Positions 51,504 through 63,630 of a stretch of 64,000 nt of DNA are shown in pieces. The notes beneath the pieces are model-generated. The model worked only from the letters and a program-made list of their open reading frames with translations, ran no database searches and had not been told where the DNA came from. Both the position numbers and the translations under genes were made by a program. Numbering within the stretch: position 1 is the first letter of the stretch; the number at the start of each line of letters is the position of its first letter. The stretch comes from Fasciolopsis buskii (lineage: Eukaryota; Platyhelminthes; Trematoda; Plagiorchiida; Fasciolidae): the NCBI GenBank assembly GCA_008360955.1, contig LUCM01006546.1, forward strand, positions 133,850 to 197,849, given 5' to 3'.

Positions 51504-54500
51504 TCAGCACATCGAAACGCTACCGTGATTACTAATCCAAGGCCTTTTATCAGCATAGTAGCTGCCGCCCGAATAGTTCACTTTTCTCAGCTATTGCTAT
51601 TCATTTTGTTGTTTAAATTGGTAAGTAACCTTTTGTTTGCATTGATGAGCGTACTCAAATTACTTCCCACAGTAGTCCTTTCCATAGGTCGTAGGCTATT
51701 TTCGCTGTTCTCCGCTTCAAAAATTGCCGCGCCCTTCGTAATAATAAAATACGGAAGTCATGACTCACCCATCAGTTGATTTGTTTTTCTACACTGCAAA
51801 AAGAGAAAATGTCTCTTCTGACTGAAATAATGAATACCTACATGATGAAAGGCCTTGCAGCTCGTGCAAGCGGAAAGGTCTCTTGAATGTCAAAAGAGCC
51901 AGAATAAGAGGCATGATGCCACTTGAATTAACCTTCTGCATTGTGTCCTTCGTCTGCGCATTTAACGTAGCAAATAAAAACTCAGCGAACAGGAAATAGG
52001 AAATCCGTGATATTCTTGAAAACTGCAGCCGCTTGAGGGTACCGCTACATGATTGCTTCTGGTGATGAACAGTATGAAGCTTGCACATTACTTGAGCACA
52101 CAGAGGCTACATAATACCTGTTGCTAAATGGGCTCCTTTATCACAGAATTTCATGAACAGGTGTCGGCTGACTGAAAAACTGTAGTTGTTAACATTTCGA
52201 AGCCCTTAGTTACTCTTAATGCCAGTAACACGGCGCATCATTGGCATGTGTGCACCAAACTGCCCAAGAAAATTCTGCCCTGTAAATAACCGCTAATTTT
52301 GCAGTTTGCCAAAAAGCCGACTGCTAAGGAATTTATTAGTGGTGCTAAATCCTTGTGAGCAAACAATATTACCAGAACCAAAGAATTCCCTCCTGGCACT
52401 ACTCAAAGGAAGCCTTGCGTAGTTTACGAATAAACTGAGCCGCATTCCTATGCCACGCATCCACAATTTTTCCAACATCGGGATTCAAATAAACAAGCTG
52501 TAGGCATCAGAAAACGCAACTCGCGTAGCACATCTGCCAGCCCTACATCCTGACACTACAAGGTAACCCTTGCAGCAATCACTGGACAAACCACCCCAGC
52601 CAACACTTCTGCTCATAGGTTCTACCATGGAAACCGGTGGTCTCTAAGTCGGTGACCAGCCCCGCGAACCCTAACGGCAACCTTAGTTATCCATCCAGAG
52701 CACTTTGTTTTCACCGTTGCCTCTTCTGGGCCTCACCGGCAGGAGGCAAAACCGTCGGCCTCCAGTGGAAAACGAAACCCCATTGGTCGGCGCCTCACTC
52801 CGACGACTCACTACACCAGTTCGGTTAGATTCGCATCCCTCCACACACACAGAAGCACCCTCCGCTATAATGGATTTGGTTATCTGTATATTTAGTTAAA
52901 TTCCCATCTTCCCCTCGTTTTCCGTTGGGCCTTGTCAAAGGGCTTTACGCTGCCGTCATCCCCATCGGTCTTGGCTCCTATAGTGAAATCCACCATCCAA
53001 TTTCCAAAATCTTCTGGCCTGGCGCAGCAGTAAAACCGCAGGCCAATTTTCCCATCATCAAACGTTGCAGGACTGAAGTCATCGTAGACTATTTCCGATA
53101 CCCTTACACTTGAATTTTAGTCCCAAGCTGAAACCCCAATTGGATGTGCAGGGAAACCGCTTCAAATGTCTACCTTTCCACTTCTCGAAGTAGGAGAATC
53201 TGTAATGATCAGCCGACCATTAACACCCCCCGGATCTCTATATCTAGCTCCAATAGCCTTGCACACCCTGCCATTAACTCTTGTGTTTCCGAGCCTCTCA
53301 GTAGCCCACTGTGCTCACTAGCTCAATTTGCAAGTTGTCATTGCGCTCTCAAGATCTGACCCTTCTATTCCATCGGCGGCTCTCCTGCCCTTCCTCTTCG
53401 GCCACAATTCCGTAGGCCCTCTTGCACCTTCATCTCTCCCCGGATTATTATAACAACTTTAGTTTATATTACCTTCACCAATCTTACCCAAAATGGAACG
53501 TAATGCCAAAAACACAAGAGCCTTATCAGCCGCCCTATGGTTAATACGCTACTTCTAAACATTTACCTTAGACCAGCAATTTTCGCGGCAACGCTTATAT
53601 CTCTCACTTCATCACTTTAAGTGCATCGGGACCTACTGACTCCTCGGGCATAACAGGAAGCTCTAAACATGCACTTTTACCCCACTTTCTTCTTACAGAT
53701 TTACCCAGTCCGCCTGATTAAAAACATTTACTATAGAAGCATTTGGCATCCTAAAACTATGAAACCTAGAGCTGCCGAATATTCCTCCCCCGCTGGCTCG
53801 AGATGATTGCAGCGATCATCGCTCAACATCAGTTTGTTCACAACTCACTGCCTCAGAAGCCCTTGTAGACAAACATTTACTGGTCATAAACCCCTGCCTT
53901 TATGGACAAACTTCATTCGCGCAGTAAACCCATTGCTTAACTAAATATGGATATAATTTTTATTACTGAGTCATCGATAATGGGCTTAGCTCAGCTGAAC
54001 CATTACGCTGCGGCATCCTGCAACATTTCGTAGAAGCCGGTCGGCCCCTGGTAGAGGTTGTTTAATATATCGACAAAGGGAGCATACTGCAATCCTTTAC
54101 AGAAATTCATTTTTTCAGTCTAGCTGTGATTCAATTCGGATGATTCTCCCACTGTCCAAGTCGCCTTTTTCTTCAGGCGTACCTTTGGGCATCCCGCCGC
54201 AGCTGTCTTTGAATACGTACCCATTATAAATGCATTTGCCGCCATGAACCAACAGCCTTTCTCCTTTAAACTAATAGCCACTCGCCTAACACTAGCTGGG
54301 AGTTTTCTATTTCCGTCCACCAATTAACCTGCTGTATTAGTGCAAGACGTTGAATGCAACAAGTTACACTGATCAAAAGGAATAATATCTATGGTCTAAT
54401 GTTTACTCTTGCTCTTTGTGGCATAACGACAAATAGGCCCGGCCACGCTACTGGCACTGGTCACAGATTAAATAATTGTAACGGTTCCACTTCATATCCC

Positions 54501-57500
54501 CAGATGTGCAACCAGAACAACAAATCATACGCCCAATTCAACTGGGACAGTCCTCTCGGCAGTACTCGTTCTGTAGCCAAGGGCGACGTCTCGGAACAGC
54601 CCTCAAAGAGCAGCCCATACTCATCTTTCAGTAATATTCTGCTGTTTGACAGAGATTACCAAAACTGGAACCATCCTGCACCATTCCCTTAGCTCCTCCG
54701 TCAGCCTTCTCCAAATCACATTGAGGATTTTAGGCTGTATGCAACAAAACCAGTGATTTTTCTATTGTACTGCATCTCCCAGCAGTCCATTGGATGGCAC
54801 GTTTTGAAGGTAAGAGCGCCCAGCCCAAAATAGTTGGGTTGCTGGGTTGATCAGAAATAGGAATCGTAACAAATCTACCATGGTACAGCAATTAATACGC
54901 AGCAACCGGCGGGTTTCTTCTGCCAGCGCAAACGTCGTTGCCTTAAATTCAATCTTCCGACAAGTTAGGTCAACGAACTTTTGTTTTGTCTCAACTTCTG
55001 TGCCTCGCGCTGTTGAACACATGCTTTTCAACATCAAAGATGAATTCTCCAGAGTACCTGTTAGGGCTCTAAAGTTAGAGCAGGACTTCGCATTCTGATA
55101 TACTAATTTCTGCGGTAGAGACATCTCAAAATCGATGTCCCATGTGCCTTACCAAAATTCGGTCCCATTTTTTTCGCCATATAGGCGGAACAGTGGAATA
55201 AGCTACCTATGGCTATTCACTAGTTTTCAGACTCTGCACATTTCAGTTGGGCTTTGGAGTCAGAAACTAGAGTAGGCAGCAACGTACATTTAGGTGCATG
55301 CAAAATCTCAGGGGATCAAGCATGCGAAATGGAATAGGCTTTCAGAACGGAAACCAAGACTGAATTATATACTCTGCGGCCAAGGAACTCTTATACTTAA
55401 GTCTTTCATCTCTCCAGCAACTCAAAGTTGTTAATTCTGAATGCTCTTCCATAATGGAACATCTAATGACGTCCTATTTAACCTTTCAAGCCGATCCATC
55501 TTCCAGGTGTTTGCTACCACATGTTCGTTCTTAATTTTTCTTCTGTCTTTGAATCCAGATGATTTCGCAGCATAAAAGAACAATCAAATGATTATTTCTT
55601 GCCTACTTTATCAATCCCTTGTTTTCCCTAAATTAGTAAGAAACCTATAAGCTTACTGCACTTGCTAGGCTGCGCACTATTTTGCGACCACTTTTTGGTA
55701 ATCGGTTGGTTACTATGGGCGTGTCTTTTCACCCAGGGTTGTACTCAGCAACCGTATATAACCCAACGCATCCTCCCTACGTTTGTATGCTTGCGCCTAG
55801 CTTCTGATTCTTTGGCTTCTGTCTTTATCGCTCCCACTGCAATGGTGCGCTTTCTGCAGATACGGTTGAAAATGGAAAACAGCCCACTCTCATGCTGCTA
55901 TACTCATCCCATTTTACGGTTCTCGGCAAATAAGTTGCATTTAAAACCAGTCAAGTCTGAGGGCCTCCGTAACGGCTTAGCTGAATCACCTCAAGCTCCT
56001 GAAGAAACTAAACACACATCTTCAAAAAAGTGCTTTTTCACTAGACACTGTCCTCTAAAACCACCCGTGACGCTTTCATCTTGGCCAAATTCCACATGAT
56101 AAACTTGGGTCCGGCATCAGTATATACGTAACAGGGTAGTTTGGGAGCGTCAGTCAGAAATTGCCGTCTCATGTAAGTTAATGCCCTACTCATTTTATCT
56201 GCCTGTTGCCGCAATCAACCAGTCACACCGAATTTCTTTAATGAGGAAGTGAACGGCTCTTGCCCTAAATAATCCTGATAACTAAGTTATCGTTTTGTTC
56301 CTACGTTCCTTCTTATAAAATTTATTCCGTCTTGTTTGGTCTTATAATTCCTAGCTTTTCGACCAAGGCCTAACAGGAAGTCATCTTTTTTATCTTGCGC
56401 TATTTTCCGCCAACCTAACCTAAATAAAACACGCTAGTTAGGTCATAAAAGCTTATTAAGCTTCGTTGTGACTTTTTCATAACCCTAGATAGGCGCTGCA
56501 CGGCACCCGTCGCACTCTTTTGTATGACCGCATAGTTCCAATTCGCCTTCACATAGCCATGTGCCGCGAAACCCTGGCAAAAGCATCAAGTCCAAGGCTT
56601 CCAAAACTGCAGAAAGAAAATCCCCCCAGCATTCGCGAAGAAATGTCAGTGTACAAAATACTATGACCGGATGGAAGAGCTGTGAAAATTCACCATCAGG
56701 ACTCAACCACTCTTTATAAGCAAACAGATGCGAAAATGAAAACCCAGCAGTATAAGATTTAGTCTAACTTCAACACCTGCTTTGCATCCCTTCAGCCTAA
56801 ACCAGCTCCTGCAAAAGGAGAAACCCAACACTTTCCATGTAAGCCTGGTGCGCTGCGGGCTCTAAGGCCGTAGACTTGGCGGGATGCCCAGTCAATAAGT
56901 TTTCTACATGCATCCGTGGGCCGTCTCACCAAATTTTCCACTCCACTTCCTCTGCCTCCTGTGTGCACAAAGGGCACTTGTGACTACGACCTCTGCAACG
57001 GTTATCACGTAGCTGCCTTCTAAATGATTTTTTGGCCTTTTAGACATTTTTTCTTTCACAAGTAAACATCTAATTTCATGAAGCTAAGACTGAAAAGTGT
57101 CAGCTTTCCATCAACACAGATGACGGTAAATCTGCGTCCCTCTTTGACCCACTCCGTTATCCGCAAAATATGCATCTAACCGGGGTATTCAATCTTCTCT
57201 GCATTGCGATGAGTTACCGACGTCGGACCACTCTCATCACCCATACGCTTCTTGATAATTTCCGACCAAACGTTTCATTCTTGCTTTTCTTTTTTTTAAT
57301 TTCCCCTCTCCTTTCCCTTAACCCTTTGGATTTCGCTGTCACTCTATGCCCGGCCCTAAAAAAGTTTCAAATGTTAGTGGCATGGAAGTCCCCCTTTTTT
57401 CCCATCTGCCCACGCATCTTTAGACCCTTGTGTTTATTTGTTCATTTTCCTTTTCCCCTCTTCACAACCATCAGCTGTAACACCTCTCAGACTGCAAATC

Positions 57501-59936
57501 CTCATTTTTGGGATTTCGCACTGTCTGCTCTCGCCAGTGGTTGGCCGTAGCTTAACCCATCGAACCGTACCCTTACTGTTCGTTCCAGACTGTTCATTAT
57601 GCCGCCGCGTTTGAACTTAAAATATGATGTAAATTTTGATACTATTCCGCCGCCCGCATAAGAAATACTTTCCATGCTCATTTCGCAGAACTTGTCTTTC
57701 ATAGGACTATGGGAACTGGTTTCATGTTCTTCAACTACCTTCAATACTGGTCGGACTGTAGGCGTCACCTATCTGACACAAAAGCCCAGGCATACTTAAC
57801 GATACTTGCTAGGAGATCCAGATTATCCCAAGCGCAAACCCAATGGCCGACCCTTTTTATATTCTTGGCATCCTGTCCCTCCCGGTGCAGTTACCAACTT
57901 CCTATTAAATCTGATCACACTGAATACAGCAAAACTTGTATTCATCACAACACTCAAATCGGTAAAAACTGCAACCATTTGTCACTCAAGTAATCAACAT
58001 TGAATTGAATCTCGGTGTCCCCTATTCTTGGAATAACGCAGTCAGCAATTCGTACGTTACACCGCTCCTCGTTGTAAGTTTTATCGTTGTTGTTTTGAAA
58101 CATTAGGGTGCTATTTCTGCATCCTTCGCAGAGTTAGAACCATTTAGTTGTTTAGAAAATCTCCCCGAATTCGCTGGGCACCACCTGTGACCCCACCTCT
58201 CGCTGATCATTCTGCCAATATTTATTCCAAACCCGGACTGTAAATTTTTCATCTCTATCCCGAACCTAATTTAAGCGTTCTCAATTTTTTTTATCACAAA
58301 TTCTATCCGTTTGCTGATTTTCTGATAGGAAAAATCTTCTAATTGGCCTGTGCACTTACCACTTCATCTACACTTTCCCGCGGTCCCCGACACCAACACT
58401 TTGTCCGTTTGAAAGCTGCCAAAACTTTCTAGTATAGCGTAGCACTTATAAATGTTCCTCACATATGACAACCCGTAATTTACATTCACCAGCGACGCCA
58501 AAGCGACATAAGCTTCGCACTGCTATACCCATAAAACCAATAAAAGCTCCGATTCCTACTTACACACGTCAGTCCTTATTATTGATATATTTAATAAATC
58601 CGATGCCAAATCCCTGAAGGACTCAAAAAGGCTAAGGGACTTGGAACATAAAGTTCAACAGATAGATTTTTCATTAAAGCTGTCTAAATTAGCCAAACTC
58701 ACTGGCCCGCCCAATGATCATACTGCCAGCATTCTTGTTGTAACAGGGTGTCACTTGGATTTTTTAGGTGAAGAAGCTCACAGAAGCTCTGGCAAGCTAA
58801 CGAACTGTGTTGTTCTTGAGGTATTAAACCGCCTCTCCATGCCTTGGTACAAACTATCATAGTCAACGCTTGAAGTATAATAACCTCCTAGTAAGGCCGA
58901 GACCACCATGTGCACTACAAAATATTTGGACAAAATGGGCACAAGGATAATGTACATTTCTCGATTTGCCTGGGACATGCCAAGAGCAACATTAAATTTG
59001 TACGAGAATGACGCAGTGGAAACGTGAAAAGCAAATTCAGAAGGAATGAGATCGGTGCACCGTGGATTACTCGGGACGCATACTGGGAGGTAGGCTAACG
59101 TTCTGCAAAATAACATGCAATGCACAATTGTACTAGTCAGAAATCAAAGCCGGACAAACCGTTTTGCAGGATTCCACAGTGGTTTCTAGGGCTGTTCGTC
59201 AGCAGCGGGCTGCGAGTCATTTTATTCTTAAGTGCACCAAATATATCCGTAGTTCGATGGTTTATGCGAGAATATGGCTGGAGCCCGCGAACGTTGGGAG
59301 CGTTACTTAATGAACCGAAAAGCTAAACTGAGATGAAGAGCAGCGGGAGCATGACAGCTGAATGGAAATTGGTCGAAACTAAGGGAAAGTCCATGAAAAG
59401 TGGATATGATAATCGCATTTAAAAACAATAAATGATGGATAAAATGCTGAAGAAGACTTGGAAATACTATCACGTTTATGCCAGACTATTTTGAGGATGA
59501 GATTTCGTGAAACACCGCAGACAGAATATGGGACCCCCAAGACTTCTGATTTCATTCATATGCGGCTGTCAGTAGACTGGACTGAGAGATGTAATGGAGA
59601 AGAAAACATTTGTGTGAGGATTGAAGCCAGTTCTTTAATACGCCTACCTTGAATGTCCCATATGCTTTCATGTTTGTTGCGCAGTTTTTATCTTAGACGG
59701 CCATACCGGTAGGGCATTTGACGAAGTGTGCAAGCCATTCCAGTGGCAGTAGTAAACGTGCTGAGGTCTGTAATTGAGGGTTCATCTGAGTAGAAATACC
59801 CGAGGCAACAAGCGGGGTGGTTTGGGTTGGCCAGGCCAGCACTCGGGCTCTACGCTGCGTATTTAAATGACCTGTCTGTTAAAACCAGTTCTATATTAAT
59901 TATTTTGTCGTTACTATATACTCTGAGATCCACTCC
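51504..59936. other. Pyrimidine-rich degenerate stretch, probably old transposon sequence
   Basis: Much of the plus strand here is markedly C/T-rich, the same bias as the sense strand of the LINE at 59.9 kb, with many medium frames rich in Ser, Pro, Leu and Thr (for example 55662-56099 and 54354-54692). No reverse-transcriptase, endonuclease or zinc-knuckle motif could be recognised in any frame. Between about 58.8 and 59.85 kb the bias weakens or reverses. Decayed LINE 5' regions are the likeliest content, but this is inference from composition. Confidence 0.35.
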
Positions 59937-60911
59937 ATGTTAACTTCGGTTAGATTATCCTCCATCTCTTTCGACGTTGCTGGCATCATCAATTTGATGA
60001 AATATGCAAGGCCATCCCACAGGTCAGGCCACGATGGCACCCAGCCAGTCCTATTTCGCACCGCTAGTCCATATCTTCCATTGCTCCTTCTAAATCTATT
60101 CTCGCTTTCCATGTCCAACGCCACTTTTCCGTCACAATTGAAAACCTCCATTATTGTTCCACATCACAAAAAGGGTTCCATGCATGAACCTGAAAACTTT
60201 CGCCCCATTTACCACACTCCAGTTCTATCCAGGCTTATGGAAAAGACTGATAAAGAACAACTGGTTAACTTCCTTACTACTCACAACCTTATCAACTTCT
60301 CCCAACACGGCTTCCTGAGGGGCCGATCCTGTCTCACCTGTCAGTTTGACTTCTTGAACTTGGTCACCCAAAGTGCTGGTTCCCACCGCTTGATGCTCAT
60401 GATCATTCTAGACATGTCAACAGCGTTTGACCGCGTTTCCCTCTGACGACTTTTGGCCAAAGTTAGGACTTATGGAATAAGAAATCTCCTCTTATCTTGG
60501 CTATCATCCTACCTTTCCGATAGCTTACAGGCAGTCAATTTTAACGGTTGTTTTTCCCAGCCATACGAAATCACCAGTGCGGTCATTCAGAGGGGAGCGT
60601 CCTGGGTCCTCTCCGTTTCCTGCCACACATCAATGATATCCTTAAAGTTATTCGTCATGGCACACCATTCCCGTTTGCCGATGACTTCAAAATCGTCCAC
60701 ATTTTCGAGGCTGCTTCATTTGGCTCCACTATTGCAATAATCACTGAAGACCTACAGTCTCTTGATAACTGGTGTTCGAAGTGGCATATGAGGTTCTCTG
60801 CTGACAACGTTCACTAATAACATATTAATGCCATGAACTTCCGGGCGCCCTCCCTATAAACGGAATGCCAATTCTTGTATCACCCACAATTAAGGACTTG
60901 GAGTTGCAATA
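59937..60911 (+). pseudogene. LINE reverse transcriptase, N-terminal and catalytic blocks (broken)
   Basis: This is the reverse transcriptase of a CR1/Jockey-type LINE, which in intact form copies element RNA at a nicked target. From the Met at 59937: PHHKKG at residues 75-80, ENFRPI at 86-91, QHGFLRGRSC at 123-132 and LDMSTAFD (motif A, both Asp present) at 158-165. An in-frame TGA follows at 60444-60446. The same frame then continues with AKVRTYGIRNLLLSWLSSYL until a frameshift near 60595. After it comes RGSVLGPLRFL (the PQGSVLGP block) and FADD (60674-60685), the catalytic motif C. A TAA ends that frame at 60815-60817. INGMPILVSPTIKDL resumes at 60858 in another frame. Degenerate but unmistakable. 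Confidence 0.92.
60870..60911 (+). repeat. Left copy of 42 bp direct duplication (candidate TSD)
   Basis: This 42 bp stretch, AATTCTTGTATCA to GGAGTTGCAATA, recurs at 63589-63630 with two A/C differences (40 of 42 identical). It encodes ILVSPTIKDLELQ of the LINE. The LINE frame continues only after the right copy, so this looks like target sequence duplicated by the intervening insertion. Confidence 0.75.
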
Positions 60912-63588
60912 CTCCTAATAATACCGGGTATATTTCTCGAAATTCGAGAGTCATGCGCAAGGCAAGATCACATTTACACATAGATGGCGCACTGGAAATC
61001 GTAAGACAAAATTTAGTCGTGCAGATGCAGTTTCTGTGCTCTAATGAACATAACCTGCAATAAGATGGGCTAGTCACGAGATTTTGGGCTTCGAATCAGA
61101 GCTAGATAATCCAATGCCATAACTTTCTGGGGCCGACTATGAGTCGCGCACTGCGAGTCAGTCCATGTTTAAACGCATCAAAGGTGCGCATCGCCGGCGC
61201 ATACGTTGGCTGGGGAGAAATGGTGGGCGTTGTCAAGTGGCCTGGTCCATCAAAAATCAGGAGGGTTATATAGTAAACATGAAGATCAATATGGATGTAG
61301 CAGCGGGATGGAGAATGGAAATCACACTGGATATCATATGAGGTGGATAGAGAATGGTAATCAACAACATTCAGTAGTCAAAATAATGCTTAAAATGAAA
61401 CAGCAGGAAACCTTCAAGGTTGCATCAGACAATTTACGGGACAAAAATATATGAAAAACTGTGGGCAGAGAGAAAATGGAACGTACAAAAATGGTCACTG
61501 TACTTATGCTGCCGGGAGCGGATTGTGATGTCCGGCGGGAAGTAAACGGGTACGTGTAAGATTTACAATCAATCCTTAAATACACTTGCCATGAATGACC
61601 TGTGTTGTTTTTGTTTGATATTGGAGATTATGGTGTTCTGTGGCGGTACGGGTTTGGAGGTTGGGAGGTTGCGCGGCATTTCAGTAGTGATAGTAACTGT
61701 TTGGACAATCGTGATGGTCCATCTGAGACGAGGCACCCTTGGTGGTCATTAGCGTGGCTTGGCTTGTCTCAGGGTCGCGCGGCCAGGTACTGGAGCGTCA
61801 GATCGGGATAGCAGCTTCTTAACGGGGATGGAGTGGATCTTTAGGCGATGGTTTGCGTTGCATCTGTGGTCATTGGCGAGCCTGGAGAAGAGCCGGAGAG
61901 AGAGGGGTAGTCTGGAATTTGTTCCAGCTGGTGTTAAGGTGAGTAAACAAAAATGGGAACGGTGATAACAGTCAGTTTCTAACGAAGATTAAAGGGACCA
62001 AACCACTGTCATGAAACAGGCAAGGGGTAGTTTCCGTTGACGGGACGTATGCAACAAACATCGGCTGCTTGCACCCTATAGAGAATATGGCTCAGTCATT
62101 CCTGTGCTTTATAGTCCTTATTTGAAACGCGTTCCCGTTTATCTTCCGACATCTTCGCAGATGCAGATTACAGTGGTCTGATAGGACGGCCAGCGCAATG
62201 GTTAGGGAATAATGTCACCATTTGTTCTGCTTGTTAGACTCTTCTGGACTACGGGCGCGGTGTACATGCTCCGGGGAGTCAGTTATAACTGATCATGTGA
62301 TCTTTCGCCGAAGTTTACTAATCCCAGTTGCCAAGAAAGGACGACGGAATGTCTCGCGGATGGCAGTGTGGGCTGGATGCTAGGACAGAATTTGATACGA
62401 GAAATCGTGGAAAGAAGAGAAGGGAGAAGCATGAGAATATCGGGATCGGTAATTTGTGTTTGAACAGGACGATAGCAACTTGTACCACATAGTAGTTTCA
62501 GTGAGCTTGCATGAATAATTAAGAAAGAACGACGGCAGTTATTATAGACGTCAGCATACGTACCAGGTGTGCGGTTAGGGGAAAAGGGGCATGTTAAAAA
62601 ATAGAGGGGTGGGTGGTGAAGCATAAGTGGATAGTCCGATGAGCTACTTCCCAGACCGTCCAACAAAGTAGCCAAAAGCTTATTTACCAAACAAGGGCGG
62701 TGTGGGGTTTCCCCTTTCGCAGGGTCAGGTCTGGGCTGATGGCATACATATCCATTGTAGAAGGTGGCCCATTCCTGCGCAGCCCGAGTGTGCTTTGATT
62801 GCTGGGGTCGATATGATCCAGTGGAGACTTTTTCTCTTTTTCTAACAGAGGAATGGTTGAGCCCATATAGGTACTTTCCATAGTTCCTCCGCCTGACCTT
62901 AACTTTCCGCGTTTTTTCGCAACTGCTGGGGGGGTTGTTTTCCCCACGTTCGGAGATGATGAAGCAAACCTGTCGCAGTCATTTGGGTTTTTGCATGGAC
63001 TAAGGAAGCAAAGGTGGGAATGAGCAAGCACACGGAGGATGGTAGTTTACGCCGTAAAACTCAGACCTGTACGTATGGCTCCGTCATCGTCAACGCCTTG
63101 TCTTGTTTTCATTTACGAGTGCTGCTTGAAACTTACTAATGTAGACCTGTTTTGCATAAGAGAATCACATCATCTGTGCGACGTGGACAGATTTTTTTAT
63201 AAGCGAAACTAGGCTGGGTACTCAAGGGAAAGGAGTCTACCTGGTTAGCGTTAGCAGGTTACTGGGAAGGAAGATGAGTAGGTAGGAAGAGTAAAAGGAA
63301 CCTCGAAAGTGTTCTCTGATAAAATGTCTACGAAGAGAGAAACTAGATCAGGCAATACCCAGCATAAAGACAGGATCCTTTATGTTGGCAGAGCATATCA
63401 GGAGCAGAGAAATCTATGGTTACAGTAATCCGAGGTGAGAAGACCAATATAAGGAGGATTAATCGCGGTTATAGCTGTCATAGAATCCAGCATCCTTCTG
63501 CTATCACGGGCCTTAATGTTATTTAGTGTTGCTGGCCGAGATCTAGGTTTTGGAGACTCTACTGTAGTAACTGTTATAATCCTAACCA
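60912..63588 (-). mobile_element. 2.68 kb nested insert of unknown class
   Basis: Foreign sequence lies between the two 42 bp duplicates. Base bias is reversed relative to the host LINE: purines dominate the plus strand, so the pyrimidine-rich, coding-like strand is the minus strand. Three minus-strand frames look protein-like: 63398-63589 (with PRSRPATLNNIKARDSRRML), 62684-63031 (with KKRGKLRSGGGTMEST and LLEKEKKSPLDHIDPSNQ) and 62283-62690, the last overlapping the previous one by 7 bp. No reverse-transcriptase, transposase or integrase motif was recognised. No terminal inverted repeats or long terminal repeats were seen at the edges. It may be a 5' (gag-like) portion of another LINE in reverse orientation, or a non-autonomous element. 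Confidence 0.55.
62283..63031 (-). CDS. Two overlapping minus-strand frames in the nested insert, function unknown
   Basis: Frame 1 (62684-63031) is basic and rich in Ser, Pro and Gly, with about 115 codons from an ATG. Frame 2 (62283-62690, 135 codons) starts within the last codons of frame 1, and its sequence is rich in Leu, Ser, Pro and Thr. A basic low-complexity first product next to an overlapping second frame is reminiscent of LINE first open reading frames, or of one frame broken by a frameshift. No CCHC zinc knuckle, RNA-recognition fold or nuclease motif was recognised. The call rests only on composition and frame length. Confidence 0.25.
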
Positions 63589-63630
63589 AATTCTTGTATC
63601 AACCAAAATTAAGGACTTGGAGTTGCAATA
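63589..63630 (+). repeat. Right copy of 42 bp direct duplication (candidate TSD)
   Basis: Second copy of the 42 bp LINE segment at 60870-60911, differing at two positions. It joins directly to the continuation of the LINE coding sequence. Confidence 0.75.

Noticed and set aside
55662..56099. 145-codon plus-strand frame
   Set aside because: TTG start, no domain. It lies in a pyrimidine-rich stretch where stop codons are rarer, so length is not evidence of a gene.
60912..63588. Terminal inverted repeats on the nested insert
   Set aside because: Only a few bases (CCTAA-like) resemble each other at the ends, which is no better than chance.
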